Shown here one piece after another: positions 61,378-64,000 of a DNA stretch of 64,000 bases. The notes under the pieces are model-generated. The model did no database searches, had not been told where the DNA came from, and saw nothing but the letters and a program-made list of their open reading frames with translations. A program made the position numbers and the translations under genes. The stretch is from Sorangium sp051521495 (GTDB lineage: Bacteria > Myxococcota_A > Polyangia > Polyangiales > Polyangiaceae), in NCBI RefSeq assembly GCF_051521495.1, contig NZ_CP150355.1:372001-436000 (forward strand), given 5' to 3'. The first letter of the stretch is position 1. Each line of letters begins with the position of its first letter.

Positions 61378-62379
61378 TCAACGAGCCGCCGGGTCCGCGA
61401 GCCATGCGGCGAGGGCGTCGGCGGCGAGCTCCAGCCGGACGTCGTCGAGGCGGGAGAGGCCGAGCCGGTCGAAGCGTTCGGCCAGTACGGAGCGCTCGGT
61501 CTCGGAGAGCGCCCGCCCGAGCTTCTTCTCGAACTGCGTTGCCAGCGCCTGGATCTGCCCCTCCTTGAGCCCCTCCTTGAGCCCCTCCTTGAGCCCCTCC
61601 TTGAGCCCCTCCTTCCGCGCCTCGTCGCGGAGCGACTGCTTGAGCTGCTCGAACCACTGCTGAACTTCCGTCACGATCTCCTCCTCTTCCGCGTCTTCCG
61701 TCGTGCGCGCCGAGGGCTCGGCCGGGACCTCGAAGCGCAATCTTAACAGCCAGGGCAGGGCGATGCCCCTCTCCCAGGCGTCGTCGGGCAGGTCGATGAG
61801 CTCACGGATGGCATTGCGCAGCACGGCGCGCGCGCCGAGCAGGCGCAGGAGCAGGGTGTCTCGGGTGCGCGGCAGCTCGGCGATGACGACGACGTCGAGC
61901 CGCCATCCCGGCGCGGCCCGGTAGAGGCCGGGGCGCTCCGGCACCGGGTCGAAGCCGAACGCGTCGAGCACGGTGGCGGGCCGGCCGCTGCTGAGGACGC
62001 ACAGCCGCGGGAAGGGCACGGGGCTGCCGTTGCGGCGCTCGAGCTCGTGGTGCCAGTGGAGCTGCTTGCGCACGCAGCCGCGCAGCTCGTCCGGACCGGG
62101 GGTGTCGTGGAAGGGCTCGAACTGGCAGGGCTCCGCCGCGAGCTCGCCGAGCAGGCCGAGCTTTGCGCGCAACGCGGCGCGGGCGGGATCGGGTACGTAC
62201 CAGATGTCCATGGTCTGGGAAGTTGCGACGACCTCGACCTGCGTGTCGGCGCCGCCGACGAGACCGAGGGTCTCGCGCAAGACGTTCTTGCCGAAGGCGT
62301 CGAATCTGCTGCGCATCGGTGCGGTGGCGAGGATGGGCGTTGTCGAGCGTGCCAGCAAGCCAATTTGGGCGTGGCGCAT
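61378..62379 (-). CDS. Rpn/DUF4351-like putative nuclease
   Basis: A 333-residue protein (ATG 62379; ATG 62316, giving MRSRFDAFGKNVLRETLG, is an alternative). The N-terminal half has QTMDIWYVPDP and LRGCVRKQLHWHHELERRN, weakly like PD-(D/E)XK Rpn or transposase-like proteins. The end LATQFEKKLGRALSETERSV with LGLSRLDDVRLELAADALAA resembles the DUF4351 helical cap. Between them a 12-bp DNA repeat encodes EGLKEGLKEGLKEGLKEG (about 61560-61615), a slippage-prone tract. Family members are frequent and variable in myxobacterial and cyanobacterial genomes. Convergent with cas2. Confidence 0.55.
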   Translation of the reverse strand: MRHAQIGLLARSTTPILATAPMRSRFDAFGKNVLRETLGLVGGADTQVEVVATSQTMDIWYVPDPARAALRAKLGLLGELAAEPCQFEPFHDTPGPDELRGCVRKQLHWHHELERRNGSPVPFPRLCVLSSGRPATVLDAFGFDPVPERPGLYRAAPGWRLDVVVIAELPRTRDTLLLRLLGARAVLRNAIRELIDLPDDAWERGIALPWLLRLRFEVPAEPSARTTEDAEEEEIVTEVQQWFEQLKQSLRDEARKEGLKEGLKEGLKEGLKEGQIQALATQFEKKLGRALSETERSVLAERFDRLGLSRLDDVRLELAADALAAWLADPAAR

Positions 62380-62623
62380 GCTGTTTTTGCGAAGCGAACG
62401 AGAGCAGCGCCGCGTATGGGAACGAGAGCGGCGCCGCGTATGGGGAGGAGCAGGAGCAGCGGTATTACGTGTGCCGCACCGATGTCGTGCGGCAATCGCG
62501 TTGCGAGCGCGGCGCTGGCATCTGCTGCGGCGTCGGGGGCGCGCGTCGATGGACGGAGGGTGGATGAGTAACGAGGCACGGGAGCGGGCGTGCGCGCGGC
62601 GTCCGGGGTGTCCCCGCGCCGCG

Positions 62624-62700
62624 CCGCTCAGCGCCCTTCCCGCGCCGCTCAGCGCCCTTCCCGCGCCGCTCAGCGCCCTTCCCGCGCCGCTCAGCGCCCT
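62624..62700. repeat. 21-bp tandem repeat over a stop codon
   Basis: About 3.5 copies of GCGCCGCTCAGCGCCCTTCCC. The last copy contains the TGA of the gene that ends at 62691 (read on the - strand), so the stop itself is repeated. Upstream of 62624 to 62380 I see no gene. Confidence 0.88.
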
Positions 62701-63497
62701 TTGCGCTTGGCCTTCGCGACGGGGGCGCCGGCGAGGAATGCGCTGGGCTCGACCTGTGGCGTTGCGGCGTCGCTGTCGCTGTCGTCGTCGGTCTCCTCCT
62801 CGGCGTCCTCGCTCTCGCTGGCCGGAGCGGCCTTGGAGGCGCTGGCGCGGCGGAAGCCGAGCTCGCGGAGGATCCTGCGGTCCTTGATGGCGGTCTGGAC
62901 GATGGTGCTCCACTCCAGGTACCAGTCCCAGAGCTGCTGTTCGGCCGTGTCGAAGTCCTCGTCGGTGGTGGCGGGGGGAGGGTCCTCGGCGGTGGGCTCC
63001 AGCTTTCCTGCGCGGGCGAGGAGCTCTTTCGCCTCGTCGACGACGGCCTTGGTCAGGCCGCGCTTGGTGAGCATCTTGCGGGCTTCGTCGCCCTGGGCGT
63101 CGGGGCCGCCCTTGTCCTTGGACCTGGCGAGTTTCTCCCAGCGTTCGACGAAGGTGCCGACGGAGACGAGGACGGCGGCGCCCTCGGTCTGGGCGAGGTT
63201 GCGGAAGACGAAGGCGTACGCCTGCGGGGTGTGGCGCTTGAGGGTGGCAGACGCGATGGGGAACCACTTGTTTTCCCAGGCGTCGAGTTCGTCGATCAAG
63301 CCGGTGTCGGCGGCGGCGGCGGTGGCGACGAACCCGAGCCGGGTGCGGGTGACGCGCTGGAGAAGGCGCCATCCTTCGGCGAGATCGTCATCGGAGAAGC
63401 CGTGGGCGACGAGCGCCGCGGCGACCTTGTTCTTGCGGAGCCCGAGGAGCAATAGAAGCACTCGCTCGGCCTTCTGACCTATCGTGAGTTTGGCCAT
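62691..63497 (-). CDS. hypothetical helical protein with acidic tail
   Basis: A 268-residue protein. The ordered part (residues 1-200) is helical: KAERVLLLLLGLRKNKVAAA, FSDDDLAEGWRLLQRVTR, LIDELDAWENKWFPIASATL, QAYAFVFRNLAQTEGAAV. The tail (about 215-268) is acidic (SESEDAEEETDDDSDSDA) then basic (KAKRKGR). No catalytic motif or family recognised. The preceding bases contain GGGAGGTGAACC, a good ribosome site, and codon bias supports it as real. Confidence 0.75.
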   Translation of the reverse strand: MAKLTIGQKAERVLLLLLGLRKNKVAAALVAHGFSDDDLAEGWRLLQRVTRTRLGFVATAAAADTGLIDELDAWENKWFPIASATLKRHTPQAYAFVFRNLAQTEGAAVLVSVGTFVERWEKLARSKDKGGPDAQGDEARKMLTKRGLTKAVVDEAKELLARAGKLEPTAEDPPPATTDEDFDTAEQQLWDWYLEWSTIVQTAIKDRRILRELGFRRASASKAAPASESEDAEEETDDDSDSDAATPQVEPSAFLAGAPVAKAKRKGR

Positions 63498-63723
63498 GGT
63501 TCACCTCCCAGCGAAAGGGGTTAACCAGGAGATGGATGGCTGTCGATGAGAGGGGCGCGTCCAGAACGTGCTCTGCTCGCTCGCTGGATGCTGGATGCTG
63601 GATGGGCGGAGGGGGGACCGGCGCGGATTGCGGGCGGGAGGGCTGCGGCGGGGGGCGGGGGACGGGCGTCCGCGGTTGGGGGCGGCGGGGCGGGTGCCCC
63701 GGTTCGGACTGCGGACCGTCGGC

Positions 63724-63866
63724 GGCGGGCGGGAGCCCCGGGACGGTGGGCGGGAGCCCCCGGGTCGGTGGGCGAGAGCCCCGGGGTGGCGAGCGCGAGC
63801 CCCGGGTCGGTGGGCGCGAGCCCCGGGTCAGCGGGCGGGAGCCCCGGGTCGGCGGGCGGCGTCCCC
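63724..63866. repeat. 21-22-bp minisatellite near the window end
   Basis: About 6.5 units of the form GG(C/T)GGGCG(G/C)GAGCCCCGGGTC. Several frames stay open across it (for example - strand PADPGL repeats), but none has a start, a ribosome site or a family. The rest of 63498-64000 is G-rich low-complexity sequence without a gene that I can support. Confidence 0.85.
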
Positions 63867-64000
63867 AGCTCGGAAGGTAAGCGCACCGCGGGGGCGAGGC
63901 CGGCGCGCTGGGGGATGAGTCGAGCGAGGTGGGGGACGAGTCGGTGGACGCGGGGATGACGTGGCGCGAGGCAGGGGATGAGTCCCGCGCGCCGGGGGCG

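Noticed and set aside
63521..63886. Protein with PADPGL repeats at the window end
   Set aside because: Several frames on both strands are open through the same minisatellite and none has start signals or homology.

Overview
The window is very GC-rich DNA (GC- or C/G-ending codons almost everywhere, so long shadow frames stay open on both strands). Its gene content fits a large-genome myxobacterium of the Sorangium/Polyangiales kind: a TOMM natural-product locus, a 3,700-residue TPR protein, many ATGA-coupled operons, and abundant GC-rich minisatellites. The species assignment is inference; the sequence contains no rRNA or other taxonomic marker.

Layout. (1) 1-7.1 kb, + strand: part of a ribosomal natural-product (TOMM, thiazole/oxazole-modified peptide) cluster. 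It holds the 3' part of a regulatory AAA-ATPase/TPR protein, a precursor in which two leader+core units are fused in one chain, an amidohydrolase, a small coupled ORF, and a fused E1-like/YcaO cyclodehydratase. (2) 7.2-7.8 kb: a ParE-type toxin-antitoxin pair. (3) 7.9-23.1 kb, - strand: a cobalamin locus. From a B12 riboswitch at about 23 kb, transcription runs through cbiM, a cbiN-like gene, cbiQ, cbiO and a cbiX-ferredoxin fusion. A TetR-regulated ABC-2 exporter follows. Then come a DUF3209-like gene, a ferredoxin-reductase-like gene, cbiD, cobH, cobL, cobI, cbiG, cobJ and an unknown gene. The corrin-ring enzymes point to the cobalt-early route, but CbiF/CobM and CbiJ/CobK are absent from the window. 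(4) 23.1-24.0 kb: lower-GC stretch without a recognisable gene, containing a strong hairpin. (5) 24.0-27.1 kb: enoyl-CoA hydratase and 3-hydroxybutyryl-CoA dehydrogenase, flanking an AbiE-like pair whose nucleotidyltransferase is frameshifted and a 42-bp perfect inverted repeat. (6) 27.3-40.6 kb: the giant TPR protein, a class IV aminotransferase, a DUF4097-like lipoprotein and a very strong bidirectional terminator. (7) 40.6-47.7 kb: ybaB-recR-ridA and a repeat-rich unknown protein, divergent from dnaX across a minisatellite. (8) 47.7-52 kb: Uma2-type protein, then an operon of two radical SAM enzymes, a methyltransferase and a P-loop ATPase. (9) 52-61.2 kb: a type I-G (formerly I-U) CRISPR-Cas locus, with cas3-csb3-csb1-csb2 on the - strand and cas4-cas1 fusion plus cas2 on the + strand. 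No CRISPR array is visible. (10) 61.3-64 kb: an Rpn-like protein, an unknown acidic-tailed protein and several tandem repeats.

The two most unusual items are the single-chain version of a two-chain TOMM precursor at 2.5-3.4 kb and the two-radical-SAM/methyltransferase/ATPase operon directly downstream of the CRISPR effector genes. All functions are read from motifs and context; no database search was possible.
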